Shown in pieces: positions 34,618 through 44,221 of a stretch of DNA of 64,000 nucleotides. The DNA is from an uncultured Erythrobacter sp. (GTDB lineage: Bacteria > Pseudomonadota > Alphaproteobacteria > Sphingomonadales > Sphingomonadaceae), in assembly GCF_958304185.1 (NCBI RefSeq), contig NZ_OY284433.1:1364001-1428000 (forward strand), read 5' to 3'. The position numbers and the translations under genes are program-made. Position 1 is the stretch's first letter. Each line of letters begins with the position of its first letter. A model generated the notes under the pieces. That model was not told where the DNA came from, ran no database searches, and saw only the letters and a program-made list of their open reading frames with translations.

Positions 34618-35757
34618 TTAGTACCCGCTCAATTCCGCCACGCGGTTCGCGTGGAAATAGGCATCGCCCAAGAATTCGGCCAAAGCGCGGTCGCGCTTCA
34701 TGTAGAGGCCGATGTCGTATTCGTCGGTCATGCCGATGCCGCCGTGCATCTGCACGCCTTCCTGCACCGCGAGGCGCGCGGTCTTGGCGACCTTGGCCTT
34801 GGCAACGCTCGCCATCAGATCGGCATGGGCCGAGCCGCCGTCGAGCAATTGCTGCGCCTTGATGGTGGCGGCACGGGCGATCTCGACTTCGGAATAGAGG
34901 TGGCTGGCGCGGTGCTGGAGGGCTTGGAACTCGCCGATCAGCTTGCCGAACTGCTTGCGCTGCTTGAGGTAATCGACAGTCATGTCCATCGCGCCCCGTG
35001 CGACGCCGACGCCTTCCGCCGCCGCGCCGACCCGGCCCGCGAGCAGCATCGCATCGAGCACAGCGCGCCCGCCGTCGATCTCGCCGATCACCGCATCGCC
35101 GTCCAATTCAACGCTGTCGAATTTGGTGTGCGTCGCCATCGAGGAATCGACCAGCCGCACCACGTCATGGCTCATGCCACTGACGTCCTTGGGGACGGCA
35201 AACAGGGTGATCCCGTCGGCATCCTCGTCCGAACCGGAAGTGCGGGCGGCGACCACGATCATGTCGGCGCTGCCGCCGTGAATGACGAAGCTCTTGGCCC
35301 CGCTCAGCTTGAACCCGTTGCCCGACTTTTCGGCGCGGGTGGTGATGCGGCTGGGGCGGTGCTTGGCCGTTTCGTCGATGGCAATGGCGAAGACGCTATC
35401 GCCTGCGATCAGACCCGGCAGGTAGCGGCCCTTCATATCCTCCGACCCGTGCTTCAGCGCAGTCGCGGCCAGCACGGATGAGGTCAGGAACGGCGAAGGC
35501 GTGAGGTTGCGGCCGATTTCTTCGAGCACGATCCCGGCTTCGACATGGCCCATGCCGAGCCCGCCGTCGGCTTCCTCCACCAGCATCCCGGTGAAGCCCA
35601 TCTCGGCCATCTGCTTCCACAATCCGTGGCCGAAACCGTCTTTGCAATTGCGGTCGCGCCAGTGGCGCAGTTGCTTGGCGATGTTGCCTTCTTCCGCGAT
35701 AAATCCGCGCGCGGTGTCGGCAAGCATCGCCTGATCTTCGTTGTGATACAGGGGCAT
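34618..35757 (-). CDS. Acyl-CoA dehydrogenase
   Basis: From the ATG at 35757 the protein has 379 residues. The family parts are visible: KQMAEMGFTGMLVEEADGGL, the FAD-binding middle, and QEGVQMHGGIGMTDEYDIG near the end. It oxidises an acyl-CoA to the enoyl form with FAD. It is the smaller partner beside another acyl-CoA dehydrogenase gene, a pairing often seen in sterol and terpenoid catabolism where two subunits form a mixed enzyme; this is inference. Confidence 0.9.
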   Translation of the reverse strand: MPLYHNEDQAMLADTARGFIAEEGNIAKQLRHWRDRNCKDGFGHGLWKQMAEMGFTGMLVEEADGGLGMGHVEAGIVLEEIGRNLTPSPFLTSSVLAATALKHGSEDMKGRYLPGLIAGDSVFAIAIDETAKHRPSRITTRAEKSGNGFKLSGAKSFVIHGGSADMIVVAARTSGSDEDADGITLFAVPKDVSGMSHDVVRLVDSSMATHTKFDSVELDGDAVIGEIDGGRAVLDAMLLAGRVGAAAEGVGVARGAMDMTVDYLKQRKQFGKLIGEFQALQHRASHLYSEVEIARAATIKAQQLLDGGSAHADLMASVAKAKVAKTARLAVQEGVQMHGGIGMTDEYDIGLYMKRDRALAEFLGDAYFHANRVAELSGY

Positions 35758-35780
35758 TGTTTTCCCTCTCCAATTCTTCG

Positions 35781-35865
35781 TCTTCCCGGGCTTGACCCGG
35801 GACCCCGCTGCCTTCTTCCCCGCCAAAAGAGCGGGGCCCCGGGTCAAGCCCGGGGAGGCGCGTGT
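35781..35865. repeat. Long hairpin repeat, family E copy 2
   Basis: Left arm CTTCCCGGGCTTGACCCGGG and right arm CCCCGGGTCAAGCCCGGGGA match copy 1. Copies 1 and 2 flank one acyl-CoA dehydrogenase gene in the same orientation. Confidence 0.7.
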
Positions 35866-35872
35866 TGTTAAA

Positions 35873-37066
35873 TCAAGCGCCCGGCAGGTCGAGAATGCGC
35901 TTGGCGATGACGTTGAGCATCACCTCGGACGTCCCGCCCTCGATCGAATTCGCCTTGGTCCGCAGCCAGCTGCGCGACGGCTTGCCGCCTTCGGTTTCCT
36001 CACTCTCCCATTCAAGGCTGCGCGATCCGCCGACCGCCATCATCAGCTCGTGGCGGCGCTTGTTCAGCTCGGTGCCGGCATATTTCATCATGTTCGGCTG
36101 CGCGGGGTGCGCCTTGCCGACCTTGATTTCGTCGAGGAACTTTTCGCCCATCGCGGTGTAGGCCAGCGCGTCGACATCGAACATCGCCAGCTCTGCGCGT
36201 AGCACCGGATCGAGCTCATCGCCCAGCTTGGCCGAATGCCGCTTCATCGCCGCGCCGATCCCGGCGGTGCGGTCCCCGCCATCCGCGCCCGAGATCATCT
36301 CGCGCTCATGGCCGAGCAGGTACTTGGCGACGTCCCAGCCGCGATTGATCTGGCCCACGTAGGCCGGGCAATCCTCGCCATAGGACTTGGGCACGCTGAC
36401 ATCGTCGAAGAAGGTTTCGCAGAACGGCGAATTGCCGCTGATCAGCAGGATCGGCTTGGTTGCGACCCCTTCGCTGGCCATGTCGAACAGCATGAAGGTG
36501 ATGCCCTGATACTTGTCCGCCTTGTCGGTGCGGACGAGGCAGAAGATCCAGTCGGCGTGGTCGGCATAGGACGTCCAGACCTTCTGGCCATTGACGACCC
36601 AGTGATCGCCCTTGTCTTCACCGAAGGTCTGCAAGGACACCAGATCGCTTCCCGAACCGGGTTCCGAATAGCCCTGGCACCAGCGGATTTCGCCGCGCGC
36701 GATTTCGTTGAGGAAGCGCTGCTTCTGGCCTTCGGTGCCGAAATGCAGCAGCGCCGGGCCGAGCATCCAGATACCGAAGCTGCTCAAGGGCGGGCGCGCA
36801 CCGATGCGGCCCATTTCCTCGCGCAGCACCTTGGCTTCCGCCGGTGAAAGCCCCGCCCCGCCATAGGCCTTGGGCCATGCGGGCACGGTGTAGCCTTTGG
36901 CCACGCAGGCTTCGAGCCACGCTTTTTGGGCGTCATTCTTGAAGGTGGCGCGGCGCCCGCCCCAATAGATATCGCTTTCATCGCGCACCGGTTCGCGCAT
37001 CTCGGCCGGGCAATTCGCCTCCAGCCAGCTGCGGGTTTCGCTGCGGAATGTTTCCAGATCAGCCAT
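35873..37066 (-). CDS. Acyl-CoA dehydrogenase
   Basis: From the ATG at 37066 the protein has 397 residues. It shows WCQGYSEPGSGSDLVSLQTF, the FAD-side loop of the family, QKVWTSYADHADWIFCLVRT and the C-terminal SWLRTKANSIEGGTSEVMLN, which carries the region of the FadE-type active site. It is probably a long-chain or branched-chain enzyme. It is cotranscribed with the following acyl-CoA dehydrogenase and SDR genes. Confidence 0.9.
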   Translation of the reverse strand: MADLETFRSETRSWLEANCPAEMREPVRDESDIYWGGRRATFKNDAQKAWLEACVAKGYTVPAWPKAYGGAGLSPAEAKVLREEMGRIGARPPLSSFGIWMLGPALLHFGTEGQKQRFLNEIARGEIRWCQGYSEPGSGSDLVSLQTFGEDKGDHWVVNGQKVWTSYADHADWIFCLVRTDKADKYQGITFMLFDMASEGVATKPILLISGNSPFCETFFDDVSVPKSYGEDCPAYVGQINRGWDVAKYLLGHEREMISGADGGDRTAGIGAAMKRHSAKLGDELDPVLRAELAMFDVDALAYTAMGEKFLDEIKVGKAHPAQPNMMKYAGTELNKRRHELMMAVGGSRSLEWESEETEGGKPSRSWLRTKANSIEGGTSEVMLNVIAKRILDLPGA

Positions 37067-37278
37067 CGGCCGAGTCTCCTCTCTCGTGTCTCTCACTTGA
37101 CGCTTACGTTAGTGGCATTTGAAGGGCCCTCGCAAGGGCTCATCGCAGGTTCCGCCATGCCGTAGCGTCAGACCGGACGCGATTGACGACCGGCGCATTC
37201 GGTCTAGGTTCGAAACCGAAATAGGAGAGAGACATTGGCCGGATTCGGCGGATCGCCATGCTGCAAAGGCAGGCGCAG

Positions 37279-38715
37279 ATGAGCATGATTGCCGGGCCGC
37301 TTCCGGGCAGGCTCAAAGTGATGCATGGGTTCGGTGCCGTGGCGTTCGGGGTCAAGGACGGCGGTTTTTCGTTCTTTCTGCTGCCGTTCTACAATCTGGT
37401 GCTGGGGGTGGATGCCGGGATCGTCGGCGCGGCGCTGGCGACCGCGCTGATCATCGATGCTTTCGCCGATCCGTTGATCGGACACTTGTCCGACCGCACC
37501 TATACCCGCTGGGGTCGCCGTCTACCTTGGCTCTATCTCGCCCCCATCCCGCTGGCGCTGGCCTGGGTGCTGATGTGGTCGCCACCGTTTACCGGCGTGC
37601 CGACCTTTTGGGAGATCGTCGCGCTGGCCGTGGGCGTGCGTCTGCTGCTATCGGCCTGCGAGGTGCCCTCGATCAGCATGGTGCCGGAAATCACCAATGA
37701 TTATGTCGAGCGCACCACGCTGTTCCGCTACCGCTTCCTGTCGGGCTGGGTTGGCGGGCTGACCATGTCGGTGCTGGCCTTCACCGTGTTCCTGCCCACC
37801 CCGGAATCGCAATTGCAGCCCGATGGCTATGCAGTGTTCGGCATGGTCGGAGCGGTGGTGATGCTGATCTCGGTGATCGGATCGGCGGCCGGACAGCACC
37901 CCTATGTCGCGCGCCTGCCCGACACGGCCCCGCCGCCGTTCTCGCTCCGGCTGGCGTTTGCCGACATCTTCGATGCCTTCCGCGAACGTGCTTTCGTGAT
38001 CTTCGCTTACGGAGCATTGGCGGCTTACATCAGTCAGGGCGTGACGCTTTCGATCACGCTCTATGTGATCCGCTACGTGTGGCAATTCAGCGAGCTGGCG
38101 TTCAAGCTCTACCCGCTGGCGCTGGGCCTGTCGGTGGTGGCGATGTTCCTTCTAGTCGGCCCGCTGCACCGCCGCTTCGGCAAGCCATTGAGCGGGGCGG
38201 GCGGCGCTGTGGCTGCACTCGCCATCGCGGGGACGCCCTATGTCCTCTACCTCATCGGATTCTGGCCGCAGACCGGCGGGGCGCTTTCGACCGGCCTGTT
38301 CATGGCCTTCATGGTGGCTGCGAATACGGCGGGGGTTGTGTCGATAATCTCGGCAACGTCGATGGTGGCCGAGATTGTCGAGGCGTTTGAGGAACGCACC
38401 GGTAAACGCGCGGAAGGGACCTTCTATGCGGGCAACTGGCTGATCCAGAAGTCGGCGACCGGCGGGGGCATTCTGCTCACCAGCCTGATCGTCGAAACCA
38501 TCGGTCTTGAGCCCGGCACTGCGCAAGCCGCAGTCGCCCCCGATGTGGTCGCAAATCTTGCGCTGGCCTACCTGTTGGTGACCGCCGTGCTGGCGTTGAT
38601 TGCGGCGTTTTGGCTGGCCCGCTTCCCCATAACGCGCGCCGATCACGAGGCCCGCATCGCGACCCGAATTGCGGGTGAGCGTGCCGTTGCCACAGGGGCT
38701 CTAACGCACAAATGA
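37279..38715 (+). CDS. MFS transporter of the GPH (MelB-like) family
   Basis: The protein has 478 residues from the ATG at 37279 (AAAGG site) or 485 from 37258. About twelve membrane spans are seen. [20 protein letters not shown] is the loop-2 signature of glycoside-pentoside-hexuronide:cation symporters. Members carry sugars, but relatives in fat and sterol clusters suggest other substrates. It is divergent from the acyl-CoA dehydrogenase operon. Confidence 0.85.
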   Translation: MSMIAGPLPGRLKVMHGFGAVAFGVKDGGFSFFLLPFYNLVLGVDAGIVGAALATALIIDAFADPLIGHLSDRTYTRWGRRLPWLYLAPIPLALAWVLMWSPPFTGVPTFWEIVALAVGVRLLLSACEVPSISMVPEITNDYVERTTLFRYRFLSGWVGGLTMSVLAFTVFLPTPESQLQPDGYAVFGMVGAVVMLISVIGSAAGQHPYVARLPDTAPPPFSLRLAFADIFDAFRERAFVIFAYGALAAYISQGVTLSITLYVIRYVWQFSELAFKLYPLALGLSVVAMFLLVGPLHRRFGKPLSGAGGAVAALAIAGTPYVLYLIGFWPQTGGALSTGLFMAFMVAANTAGVVSIISATSMVAEIVEAFEERTGKRAEGTFYAGNWLIQKSATGGGILLTSLIVETIGLEPGTAQAAVAPDVVANLALAYLLVTAVLALIAAFWLARFPITRADHEARIATRIAGERAVATGALTHK

Positions 38716-38794
38716 GAGCTTGGCGGGCGGACAAGGCTCTGCCACGGTCAATGCCAGATTCGGTTTTCAAATAAGACGAGAGAGGAACACCCCC

Positions 38795-40132
38795 ATGGAT
38801 TTCGAACCCACCGAACGCCAGGTCTATTGGCGCAACCGTGTGCGCGATTTCATCGAGACGCATGTGCGCCCCAACATGGACACCTACAAGGCGCAGGACG
38901 CCGCGGGTGATCGCTGGAAGGTGATCCAGATCATCGAGGACAAGAAGAAGCTGGCCAAGGAAGCTGGCATCTGGAACCTGTTCATGCCACCGCGCAATGA
39001 CAGCCACCACCATGTCGACGACACCTTCGAATTCGAAGGTCCGGGCCTCACCAACCTCGAATATGCGCTGTGCGCCGAGGAAATGGGCCGCCTCGGCTGG
39101 GCGTCGGAAGTGTTCAACTGCTCCGCGCCCGACACCGGCAACATGGAGGTGTTCCACCGCTACGGCACGCGCGAACAGAAGGAGCAGTGGCTGCGTCCGC
39201 TGATGAACGGCGAAATCCGTTCGGCCTTCCTGATGACCGAGCCCAACACCGCCTCGTCCGATGCCACCAACATCGAAACCCGGATCGAGCGCGACGGCGA
39301 TCATTACGTCATCAATGGCCGCAAGTGGTGGTCTTCGGGTCTCGGCGATCCGCGCTGCAAGATCGCGATCGTGATGGGCAAGACCAATCCCGACGCGCAG
39401 CGCCACGCGCAGCAGTCGCAGATCCTGATGCCGATCGACACCCACGGCGTGAACATCCTGCGCCACCTGCCGGTGTTCGGCTATGACGATGCCCCGCACG
39501 GCCACATGGAAGTCGAGATGGTCAACGTCCGCGTTCCGGCGGAGAACATCCTGCTCGGCGAAGGGCGCGGATTCGAGATCGCGCAAGGCCGCCTCGGGCC
39601 GGGCCGTATCCACCACTGCATGCGCACCATCGGGGTCGCCGAAGAGGCGCTCGCAAAGATGTGCCGCCGCCTGCAGGAGCGTGAAGCTTTCGGCAAGCCG
39701 GTCTACAAGCACTCGGTCTGGGAAGAGCGCGTGGCGCGCGCCCGCATCGATATCGACATGACCCGCCTGCTCTGCCTCAAAGCGGCGGACATGATGGACA
39801 AGGTCGGTAACAAGTCCGCCAAGCAGGAAATCGCGATGATCAAGGTGCAGGCGCCCAACATGGCCCTGAAGATCATCGACGATGCCATTCAGGCGCATGG
39901 CGGCGGCGGCGTTTCCGAAGATTACGGCCTTGCCTCGGCCTATGCCCACCAACGCACGCTGCGGCTCGCCGACGGGCCGGACGAAGTCCATGCCCGCTCG
40001 ATCGCGCATATGGAGTTCGCCAAGCACGCCCCCGTCCCCGGCCCGACCGCCAACGCCCTGCGCGGCGATCATGGCCGGGTGGTCAATGAAACCGCGAGAT
40101 TCAGCTCGGGCGACATGGGTGTGGCGCGCTGA
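38795..40132 (+). CDS. Acyl-CoA dehydrogenase
   Basis: From the ATG at 38795 the protein has 445 residues. [40 protein letters not shown] and [20 protein letters not shown] are typical of the ACAD family, here the subgroup of ACAD10/11-like enzymes that act with an APH-type kinase. The APH-type gene is nearby at 41457-42527. The upstream frame to 38720 has no support. Confidence 0.9.
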   Translation: MDFEPTERQVYWRNRVRDFIETHVRPNMDTYKAQDAAGDRWKVIQIIEDKKKLAKEAGIWNLFMPPRNDSHHHVDDTFEFEGPGLTNLEYALCAEEMGRLGWASEVFNCSAPDTGNMEVFHRYGTREQKEQWLRPLMNGEIRSAFLMTEPNTASSDATNIETRIERDGDHYVINGRKWWSSGLGDPRCKIAIVMGKTNPDAQRHAQQSQILMPIDTHGVNILRHLPVFGYDDAPHGHMEVEMVNVRVPAENILLGEGRGFEIAQGRLGPGRIHHCMRTIGVAEEALAKMCRRLQEREAFGKPVYKHSVWEERVARARIDIDMTRLLCLKAADMMDKVGNKSAKQEIAMIKVQAPNMALKIIDDAIQAHGGGGVSEDYGLASAYAHQRTLRLADGPDEVHARSIAHMEFAKHAPVPGPTANALRGDHGRVVNETARFSSGDMGVAR

Positions 40133-40167
40133 TCAAGGCGCGCTGAGACCACGTTAAAACTGCCGTT

Positions 40168-40258
40168 CGTGCTGAGCTTGTCGAAGCACCGTTTTTCTTT
40201 TTGAACCTGAGCTACGAAGGAGGAACGGCCCTTCGACAAGCTCAGGGCGAACGGAGTT
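40168..40258. repeat. Dispersed repeat, family D, inverted pair
   Basis: CCGTTCGTGCTGAGCTTGTC, GAAGCACCG (40170-40197) and CCCTTCGACAAGCTCAGGGC, GAACGG (40230-40256) are inverted copies, so the region can fold into a long hairpin between the acyl-CoA dehydrogenase and alcohol dehydrogenase genes. The right copy ends in the GGAG that precedes the GTG start of the next gene. Confidence 0.7.
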
Positions 40259-40263
40259 TGCTT

Positions 40264-41352
40264 GTGGCAAAAGCCGCCATTCTTGAAGCACCCGGCCAAG
40301 GCCTTCGCATTGCCGAGGTGACCTATGCCGAGCCCGGCCCGCACGAGGTGTTGATCGACACCAAGGCCTGCGGGCTGTGCCATTCGGACCTGCATTTCAT
40401 CGACGGGCATTACCCGCACGCCCTGCCCGCCATTCCGGGACATGAGGCCGCGGGCATCGTCCGGGCGGTCGGCTCCGAAGTGCGCACGGTGAAGCCGGGC
40501 GACCACGTCGTCTCCTGCCTCTCGGCCTTCTGCGGGCACTGCGAGTTTTGCGTCACGGGCCGCATGGCGCTGTGCCTTGGTGGGGACACCCGCCGCGCCA
40601 AGGGCGATTCCTCGCGCATCGCCTTTGCCGATGGCGCGCCGGTCAACCAGATGCTCAACCTCTCGGCCCTGTCCGAGCAGATGCTGATCCACGAACACGC
40701 CTGCGTTTCCATCGACAAGGACATGCCGTTTGACCGTGCCGCCCTGCTGGGCTGCGCGGTGACGACTGGTGCGGGGACGATCTTCAACGCCTGCAAGGTG
40801 ACGCCGGGCGAGACCGTGCTGGTGGTCGGCTGCGGTGGGGTGGGTCTTGCCGTCATCAACGCTGCGAAAATCGCCGGGGCAAGCAAGATAATTGCCGCCG
40901 ATCCGCTGCCGGAAAAGCGCGAGTTGGCGCAGGTGCTCGGCGCAACCCACACTGTCGATGCGCTCGCTCCGGACGCCGCCAAGCAGATCATCGCAATTTC
41001 GGGCGGCGGGGTCGATTGGGGGATCGAGGCGGTCGGACGTCAGGCTTCCGCCGATCTTGCGGTCGCCAGCCTCAAGCGCGGCGGCACGGCAGTGATCCTC
41101 GGCATGATGCCGCTCGACTGCAAAGTCGGGCTCTCGGCCTTCGATCTGCTCGGCGGCAAGAAGCTGATGGGCGCGCTGATGGGGATGAACCACTTCCCGG
41201 TCGATCTGCCGCGCCTTGTTGATTTCTACCTGCGCGGGCTGCTCGATCTCGATACGATCATCGCCGAGCGCATCACGCTCGATCAGGTGAACGAAGGCTT
41301 CAATACCATGCGCGCCGGGCACTCCGCGCGCACCGTGGTGGTGTTTGACTAA
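40264..41352 (+). CDS. Zinc-dependent alcohol dehydrogenase
   Basis: I choose the GTG at 40264, with GGAG seven bases upstream, giving 362 residues; the longer frame would translate a dispersed repeat. The catalytic zinc site (CGLCHSD near 35, GHEAAGIV near 62), the structural zinc cysteines (CGHCEFCVTGRMALC) and the Rossmann motif VGCGGVGLAV are all present. The protein belongs to the type III alcohol dehydrogenase group. It probably oxidises a long or cyclic alcohol in the catabolic cluster. Confidence 0.9.
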   Translation: MAKAAILEAPGQGLRIAEVTYAEPGPHEVLIDTKACGLCHSDLHFIDGHYPHALPAIPGHEAAGIVRAVGSEVRTVKPGDHVVSCLSAFCGHCEFCVTGRMALCLGGDTRRAKGDSSRIAFADGAPVNQMLNLSALSEQMLIHEHACVSIDKDMPFDRAALLGCAVTTGAGTIFNACKVTPGETVLVVGCGGVGLAVINAAKIAGASKIIAADPLPEKRELAQVLGATHTVDALAPDAAKQIIAISGGGVDWGIEAVGRQASADLAVASLKRGGTAVILGMMPLDCKVGLSAFDLLGGKKLMGALMGMNHFPVDLPRLVDFYLRGLLDLDTIIAERITLDQVNEGFNTMRAGHSARTVVVFD

Positions 41353-41363
41353 ATGATAGATGT

Positions 41364-41445
41364 GAGCCCCCGCGCAGGCGGGGGTCTCATGCGGCACGGG
41401 TGCGACGAGAAGGCCTGAGGCCCCCGCCTTCGCGGGGGCACACAA
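41364..41445. repeat. Pair of GC-rich hairpins, family F
   Basis: Two hairpins, GAGCCCCCGCGCAGGCGGGG near 41364 and GAGGCCCCCGCCTTCGCGGG near 41417, lie in the gap after the alcohol dehydrogenase gene. They are typical sphingomonad intergenic palindromes and may slow transcription, but lack a T-run. Confidence 0.6.
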
Positions 41446-41456
41446 AGGGTGAGAGA

Positions 41457-42527
41457 ATGGACATCGATTACGACGCAGAAATGGTCGGCACGGTCGCAGT
41501 GACCGAGAAGGACCAGCTCGACCTTGCGGCACTGACCGCTTGGTTCGAAGCCCATGTCGAAGGCTTCGAAGGCCCGATCAGCTACACCAAGTTCAAAGGC
41601 GGCCAGTCGAACCCGACCTACCGGATCGACACGCCCGGTGCCTCCTACGTGCTGCGCCGCCAGCCGTTCGGCAAGCTGCTCCCCAGCGCCCACGCGGTCG
41701 ACCGCGAATATGCGGCGATGACCGGGCTCTACCCCACCGGCTTCCCGGTGCCGCGCACCTATGGCCTGTGCGAAGACCCCGAGGTGATCGGCTCCAAGTT
41801 CTTCGTGATGAGCATGGCTGATGGCCGCAGCCTGTGGAACGGCGCGCTGCCGGGGATGGAGCCGGACGAACGCCGCGCGCTTTACAACGCGCTGATCGAC
41901 ACGATGGCCGACCTGCACCTCAACCAGCCCGACCGCATCGGCATGGGCGATTACGGCAAGCCCACCGATTACTGCGCGCGCCAGATCGCCCGCTGGACCA
42001 AGCAATACAAGCTGTCCGAAACCGAGCTGATGCCGGAAATGGAGCGGCTGATCGAATGGCTGCCGCAAACCATCCCGCCGCAGCATGGATCATCGGTGGT
42101 GCACGGCGACTACCGGCTCGACAACGTGATCTTCCATAAGACCGAGCCGCGCATCATCGCCGTGCTCGATTGGGAGTTGTCGACGCTGGGCGATCCGATT
42201 GCCGACTTCAGCTACCTGATGCTCAACTGGCACAACCCGGCTGATGGTCGCGCGGGGCTTGTTGGGCTGGATCTGGAAGCGCTCGGCATTCCCTCGCAGG
42301 ACGAAGCGGTCGAACGCTACGTCGCGCGCACCGGATTCCCCGTGCCGCCGATGGACTGGTACTTCGCCTATAACCTGTTCCGCCTCGCCGGGATCATGCA
42401 GGGCATCAAGAAGCGCGTGATCGACGGCACAGCGTCCTCGTCCCATGCGCAGGCGATGAGCGAACGGGTGCGCCCGCTGGCGGAGCGGGCTTACGAGTTC
42501 GCGCTTGCTGCGGGGATGGATTCCTGA
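41457..42527 (+). CDS. APH-family phosphotransferase
   Basis: From the ATG at 41457 the protein has 356 residues with the kinase plan: FKGGQSNPTYRI at the start, VVHGDYRLDNVIFHKTEPRI with the catalytic HGDYRLDN, and VLDWELSTLGDPIADFSYLM with the Mg-binding DWE. It is the ACAD10/11 kinase-like type, often paired with acyl-CoA dehydrogenases. In humans such a pair phosphorylates 4-hydroxyacyl-CoA before its removal. It is close to the ADH and the acyl-CoA dehydrogenase, so a joint role is likely. Confidence 0.9.
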   Translation: MDIDYDAEMVGTVAVTEKDQLDLAALTAWFEAHVEGFEGPISYTKFKGGQSNPTYRIDTPGASYVLRRQPFGKLLPSAHAVDREYAAMTGLYPTGFPVPRTYGLCEDPEVIGSKFFVMSMADGRSLWNGALPGMEPDERRALYNALIDTMADLHLNQPDRIGMGDYGKPTDYCARQIARWTKQYKLSETELMPEMERLIEWLPQTIPPQHGSSVVHGDYRLDNVIFHKTEPRIIAVLDWELSTLGDPIADFSYLMLNWHNPADGRAGLVGLDLEALGIPSQDEAVERYVARTGFPVPPMDWYFAYNLFRLAGIMQGIKKRVIDGTASSSHAQAMSERVRPLAERAYEFALAAGMDS

Positions 42528-42529
42528 GT

Positions 42530-42561
42530 TTTTCGCACGCCCATCCGGGCGTGCGTCCTCA
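42530..42561. repeat. REP-like hairpin, family C copy 3
   Basis: TTTTTCGCACGCCCATCCGG, then GCGTGCGTCCTC, is the same hairpin as the copies at 24.1 and 28.9 kb, right after the phosphotransferase stop. More GC-rich words follow up to the dapD start. Confidence 0.65.
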
Positions 42562-42755
42562 CCGCGTTTCGCGCGTGCCGCGCGTGCCGCGCGAGCGGCT
42601 TCGGGCGGCCAGTCGGCCTTGTGGCCCTGCGTGCCGAAAAACTGGGCAGGCCTGCGTGACTTACGTATGCCTGCCCAATCCGCGTGCAGCGCGCGCTTGC
42701 CGCTGCTCGCAACCACCGCTAGGCGCGCTGGGAATTTGTCCGCCGGAGAACGCCC

Positions 42756-43592
42756 ATGAGTGATGCCCTGATTGCCGCCATCGAAGCCGCGTGGGAAAAC
42801 CGCGCCGACATCACGCCCGGCCATGAGGTGCGCCATGCGGTCGCCGATGCGCTGGCGCTGCTCGATAGCGGCGAAGCGCGCGTGGCTCAGCCCGATGGCA
42901 ATGGCGGCTGGAAGGTCAACCAGTGGCTCAAAAAGGCAGTGCTGCTCAGCTTCCGCCTCAACGACAACCGGGTGATGGAAAGCGGCGCAGCGGGCGAAGC
43001 GGCGTTCGACAAGGTGCCGTTGAAGTTCGCCGGTTGGGGCGAAAACCGCTTCCGCGAGGCAGGCTTCCGCGTGGTGCCGGGCGCCGTTGTCCGTCGCGGC
43101 GCGCATATCTCCAAGGGCGTCGTGCTGATGCCGAGCTTCGTCAACATCGGCGCCTACGTCGGTGAGAACACCATGATCGACACCTGGGCCACCGTCGGCT
43201 CCTGCGCCCAGATCGGCGCGAATGTCCACATTTCGGGCGGGGCCGGGATCGGCGGCGTGCTTGAACCGCTTCAGGCTGAACCCGTCATCATCGGCGATAA
43301 CGCCTTCATCGGTGCCCGCGCCGAAGTGGCCGAAGGCGTGCGCGTGGGCGAAGGCGCGGTATTGTCGATGGGGGTCTATCTCGGCGCCTCGACCAAGATC
43401 GTCGACCGCGCGACCGGCGAAGTGCACATGGGCAGCGTCCCGCCCTATGCGGTGGTGGTGCCCGGTTCGATGCCCGGCAAGCCTTTGCCCGATGGCACGA
43501 TGGGGCCGAGCCTGTACTGCGCGGTCATCGTCAAGACGGTCGACGCGCAGACCCGCTCCAAGACCGGGATCAACGAATTGCTGCGCGATTGA
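42756..43592 (+). CDS. dapD: Tetrahydrodipicolinate N-succinyltransferase
   Basis: This 278-residue protein has an N-terminal helical domain and a left-handed beta helix from about 100 to 215 ([40 protein letters not shown]). DapD makes N-succinyl-amino-ketopimelate in lysine and diaminopimelate synthesis. GGAG nine bases before the ATG supports the start. Confidence 0.97.
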   Translation: MSDALIAAIEAAWENRADITPGHEVRHAVADALALLDSGEARVAQPDGNGGWKVNQWLKKAVLLSFRLNDNRVMESGAAGEAAFDKVPLKFAGWGENRFREAGFRVVPGAVVRRGAHISKGVVLMPSFVNIGAYVGENTMIDTWATVGSCAQIGANVHISGGAGIGGVLEPLQAEPVIIGDNAFIGARAEVAEGVRVGEGAVLSMGVYLGASTKIVDRATGEVHMGSVPPYAVVVPGSMPGKPLPDGTMGPSLYCAVIVKTVDAQTRSKTGINELLRD

Positions 43593-43718
43593 TCGCAGTG
43601 GGCGGGCATTGCGTCCCGCCCTGCCGCCGCTTTTCTTGATCATGCGGCCCGGCCGCCATGAAACAATCGGGCGTTCGATGCGGTAGTGCTCTGCTACACA
43701 TCATGCAGGAGATACCCC

Positions 43719-43976
43719 ATGCCGCAGCACGACCCCGAGACCCGGATTGACGAAACCGACGCCAAGGGCGGTAGCAATGAAGGCGTGGTGCGCTGGGTGC
43801 TGCTGATCAGCCTCAGCCTGGCGATCATTACGCTGACGGTGATCTGGGTGACCGGCGCGCTGACGCAGGACAATGTCGAGAGCCAAGGCACAGCCACCGG
43901 GCGGGTGGAAGCCGAAGGCGAGCAACGCAAAAATGCGGCCACCGACAATGATCCGGTCAACCCCAACGCGGACTGA
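43719..43976 (+). CDS. Small single-span membrane protein, paralogue 1
   Basis: This 85-residue protein has a polar head, one membrane span (VVRWVLLISLSLAIITLTVI) and a polar tail. It starts at the ATG in frame after a GGAG site. The head and span resemble the next gene: RIDETDAKGGSN versus RINDEAARGAVSN before the span. It is therefore one of two tandem paralogues. Function unknown. Confidence 0.65.
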   Translation: MPQHDPETRIDETDAKGGSNEGVVRWVLLISLSLAIITLTVIWVTGALTQDNVESQGTATGRVEAEGEQRKNAATDNDPVNPNAD

Positions 43977-44005
43977 CCGGGAACCATTTGCCCCCGCTTG
44001 ACTTG

Positions 44006-44040
44006 ATTGACGTTACGGAAGATGTTTCCGTAACGTCAAT
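44006..44040. promoter_or_regulatory. Perfect 15-bp-arm palindrome over a promoter
   Basis: ATTGACGTTACGGAA at 44006-44020 and TTCCGTAACGTCAAT at 44026-44040 are exact inverted repeats with GATGT between. A TTGACT at 43998-44003 and GATGTT 17 bases later could be the promoter boxes of the small gene at 44060, so the palindrome would cover the promoter. It looks like an operator of a TetR- or MerR-type regulator, but it could also be a hairpin. Confidence 0.6.
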
Positions 44041-44059
44041 ACAAACGGGGAGAGCAACG

Positions 44060-44221
44060 ATGGCCGATCCAAATGAAGGCATCCGCATCAATGACGAAGC
44101 CGCACGCGGTGCCGTCAGCAATACCGGCCTGCGCTATGTGCTGGGCTTCAGCCTAGCCTTTGCGGTGATCGCGATGAGCCTGGTCTGGATCATCCCCGCC
44201 CTCGCCCGCGCGGCGCATTGA
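44060..44221 (+). CDS. Small single-span membrane protein, paralogue 2
   Basis: This 53-residue protein has a head that resembles the previous gene and one span (LRYVLGFSLAFAVIAMSLVW), but it lacks the polar tail. An ATG and a GGGGAGAG site support the start. It ends one base before the convergent dipeptidase stop. Confidence 0.6.
   Translation: MADPNEGIRINDEAARGAVSNTGLRYVLGFSLAFAVIAMSLVWIIPALARAAH

Noticed and set aside
38477-41532. Long minus-strand frames opposite the acyl-CoA dehydrogenase and alcohol dehydrogenase genes
   Set aside because: Shadows in high-GC DNA; the plus-strand proteins have full family motifs.
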